This document shows positions 62,202-64,000 of a stretch of 64,000 bases of DNA, one piece after another. The first letter of the stretch is position 1. Each line of letters begins with the position of its first letter. The notes beneath the pieces were generated by a model that was not told the DNA's origin, made no database searches, and worked only from the letters and a program-made list of their open reading frames with translations. A program made the position numbers and the translations under genes. This stretch comes from an uncultured bacterium (lineage in GTDB: Bacteria; Cyanobacteriota; Vampirovibrionia; Gastranaerophilales; Gastranaerophilaceae), in the NCBI GenBank assembly GCA_900319365.1, contig ONOE01000001.1:124001-188000 (forward strand). The letters are read 5' to 3'.

Positions 62202-64000
62202 TTATTTATTCTTTTCCCAAAATTTCATTTTGGATAGAAATGTTTTAAATCCCGAGGTCTGGTTTTGTTCTTTAGATGCTTTTTGTTGAGCTTTTTGAGC
62301 GGCTTTTCTTGCTTTGTATTCTTCCTGAGCCTTTTTGCGCTCTGCTTTTAACTGTTCTTTTTGCGCTTTTATTTGTTCGGGAGTTTGCTCGGGAGCTTGA
62401 GCCTGTTGTTTTTCAATAATATTTTGAACCTTTAATTCATCAGATTCTTCCATTAACTTCTTTTGCTCTTGAGCTTCTTTAAGCGCTTGTTCTTGTGCTT
62501 TTTGAGCATCTTGAACGGCATCTTCTTTACTCTCTTTTATAATTTCTTCTTTGGTTTGCAAAAGTTTTTGTTCTTCTTTGAGTTTTTCTTTTTGTGCCTT
62601 TTCAAGTTCAAGCTGCTTGGCTTTTTGTTCTTTTGCCTGATTTGCAGCAAGCTTTTGTTCTTCTTTAAGCCTTTGTTTTTCGGCTTTTGCCTGTTCTTTT
62701 GCTTGTTGTTTAGCAAGTTTTGCCTGCTGTTTCAATCTTAATCTTTCTTCTTTAAGAGCCTGCGCTTTGTTTATTGAGTCGTTCAATTTATCTTCCGCAT
62801 TGTTTGCCTGTTGCGCTGCTGTTGTTTGCGCAGCTGCAGAAGTTTCGGAAGTATCCGGCAAAATTTCATCAAGAACATCAGAAAGCTGTTCTTTTACAAC
62901 CTGTTTATCCGATGAAACCGCCGTAATCGGTGCAGACATTTCGGGAACAACAATTTCAGGTTCTTTAACGGGTTCTTTAACAACTGCTTCAGCTTTTGCC
63001 GTTTTTTCGGGATTTCTTATTTCGGGAACCGTAACAACGGGAACTTCCTTTATAGTTTCTTTTGCTGCTGATGAATCGGTTGTTTCCGGTATGGTTATTT
63101 CATCTTGAGGTTGCGCTAAGGTTTTTTCGCTTTCTTTTATAATTTTTGCTTCTTCTTTTACGGGCTGTTTATTGGCAATTACGGTTTTTGTACCGTCTTT
63201 TGTAAATATATCGCTGTCATGGCTATATTTATTTGCTAAATTGTCCGTTTGAAGTTCAATAACATCGCTATTTTTACCGATTTCAAGTTTTTGACTTTGT
63301 ACACCGAAATCTTTCGGATTAATATCGGCATATTTTTCATTAACTTTCGGTTTTTCGGTTTTTATTTGTTCTGTTTCAGCTTTTGCTTTGGCTAAATCAT
63401 CAAAAGATTGTTTAATTGTTTGTTTATTTGAATTTATATTTTGAGAAATTTCCGTTTTTGAAGTTTGGACTTCATTTGCGGCATTTTCTGATAGTGTATT
63501 TAAATTATCTTTTGTTTTAGCTGCAGTTTCTTGAACTTTTTCCTGCGCTTTATTTTTTGTATATTTTATATGTTTATCTGCTTTTTTAACTTTTTCTTTT
63601 GAAGTATCTGTTGCCTTTTGGATTTGAGATTCTGCCTTGGTTGTTGCTGTTTCAACTGTTTTAGCTGTTTTATCGGCTGTTGCGGCTGCTGTTGTTGCTA
63701 CCGCCGCCGTTGTTGAGGCAACCGTTGAGGCAGCTTGTTGCAAAGGCTGCGGCTCATGTTTTATTACAACATCGGGTGTTTGTTTAATTTCTTTTGCGAA
63801 AATTTTAATCGAACCGTCATTTGATGTATTTACATCAGGTTTTGCGGTTGTATTTGCATTATCCATTGTTTTTTCTTCTTCAAGGATATTTTTCACATTT
63901 TGAGAATTTTTATCATCAACAAGGGGAGTTCCGGTATATTGTCCGCCTGATGCGATATTTTTTGATGAATTTACCCTTTCGCCGTCGGGAACTTCGGGTT
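62202..64000 (-). CDS. Long Lys/Glu/Gln-rich coiled-coil protein, 5' end outside window
   Basis: The frame stays open to the window edge, so the protein is partial; a GTG at 63896 or ATG at 63866 could be internal starts but the upstream codons look coding (GQYTGTPLVDDKNSQN). About 600 residues are visible. The N-terminal half is Ala/Thr/Lys-rich, followed by Pro/Glu repeats, then a long heptad coiled coil of K/E/Q (LKQQAKLAKQQAKEQAKAEK). The tail is FKTFLSKMKFWEKNK. It resembles TolA-like or cytoskeletal spacers only by composition. Function unknown; a role as envelope spacer is speculative. Confidence 0.6.
   Translation of the reverse strand, partial: PEVPDGERVNSSKNIASGGQYTGTPLVDDKNSQNVKNILEEEKTMDNANTTAKPDVNTSNDGSIKIFAKEIKQTPDVVIKHEPQPLQQAASTVASTTAAVATTAAATADKTAKTVETATTKAESQIQKATDTSKEKVKKADKHIKYTKNKAQEKVQETAAKTKDNLNTLSENAANEVQTSKTEISQNINSNKQTIKQSFDDLAKAKAETEQIKTEKPKVNEKYADINPKDFGVQSQKLEIGKNSDVIELQTDNLANKYSHDSDIFTKDGTKTVIANKQPVKEEAKIIKESEKTLAQPQDEITIPETTDSSAAKETIKEVPVVTVPEIRNPEKTAKAEAVVKEPVKEPEIVVPEMSAPITAVSSDKQVVKEQLSDVLDEILPDTSETSAAAQTTAAQQANNAEDKLNDSINKAQALKEERLRLKQQAKLAKQQAKEQAKAEKQRLKEEQKLAANQAKEQKAKQLELEKAQKEKLKEEQKLLQTKEEIIKESKEDAVQDAQKAQEQALKEAQEQKKLMEESDELKVQNIIEKQQAQAPEQTPEQIKAQKEQLKAERKKAQEEYKARKAAQKAQQKASKEQNQTSGFKTFLSKMKFWEKNK

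Noticed and set aside
62463-63903. Several plus-strand open frames opposite the coiled-coil gene
   Set aside because: Phe/Leu- or Ser/Thr-rich mirror translations of the Lys/Glu/Ala-rich coding strand.

Overview
The window (about 35% G+C by eye) looks like one chromosomal contig of a gut-type, non-photosynthetic relative of Cyanobacteria (Melainabacteria/Vampirovibrionia, probably Gastranaerophilales). This is an inference. It rests on a three-POTRA Omp85 followed by OmpH, an orphan soluble FlhA-C (FHIPEP) protein, lineage-type hypothetical proteins (19363-20355, 42112-42951, 43108-43344) and the housekeeping set; no rRNA or tRNA gene is present to confirm it.

Positions 1 to about 23.5 kb are an accessory island. 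It opens with the 3' part of a type I restriction-modification operon (hsdM end, hsdS) translationally coupled to an OLD-like ATPase/TOPRIM nuclease. Next come a patch of small orphan genes, one of them duplicated and truncated, and a phage small-terminase-like gene. Then follow a DUF262/DUF1524 nuclease with a helix-hairpin-helix partner, a 21-residue hydrophobic peptide gene, an XRE-ImmA/IrrE regulatory pair, an HNH nuclease with an elaborate leader, and a macrodomain-DUF4186 pair. Between about 12.72 and 19.26 kb lies a candidate Mu-like transposon. It has a MuA-type DDE transposase, a MuB-type ATPase and a hybrid protein joining Mu-like DNA-binding domains to a tyrosine-recombinase fold that has lost most catalytic residues. 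Its cargo is an Abi_2/AbiF HEPN gene preceded by its own promoter and a roughly 50-nt hairpin RNA. A type ISP/IIG restriction-modification enzyme closes the island.

From about 23.5 kb the window is core genome: SulP transporter and beta-carbonic anhydrase, a secreted GH13 enzyme, an acyltransferase, PEP carboxykinase, tgt, an unassigned plus-strand structured RNA, secA, rsmI, bamA-ompH-udp-FHIPEP, infB-ylxR-prfA, an orphan DNA methylase, mutL-ispE, accC-accB, efp, nadC-nadB, a NarL-type regulator, nusA, rimP and lepA. The usual rimP-nusA-ylxR-infB operon is split into two clusters about 12 kb apart. A four-helix-bundle (S23/IVP) gene enclosed by a perfect 35-bp inverted repeat sits between rimP and nusA. 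Several families of short palindromic repeats recur in the core intergenic regions.

The strongest leads are the AbiF-ncRNA cargo, the catalytically degenerate tyrosine-recombinase hybrid with its transposon ends, the IVS-like element in the rimP-nusA operon, the orphan FlhA-C protein and the secA-tgt intergenic RNA. All function calls come from reading motifs by eye; no database search was run.
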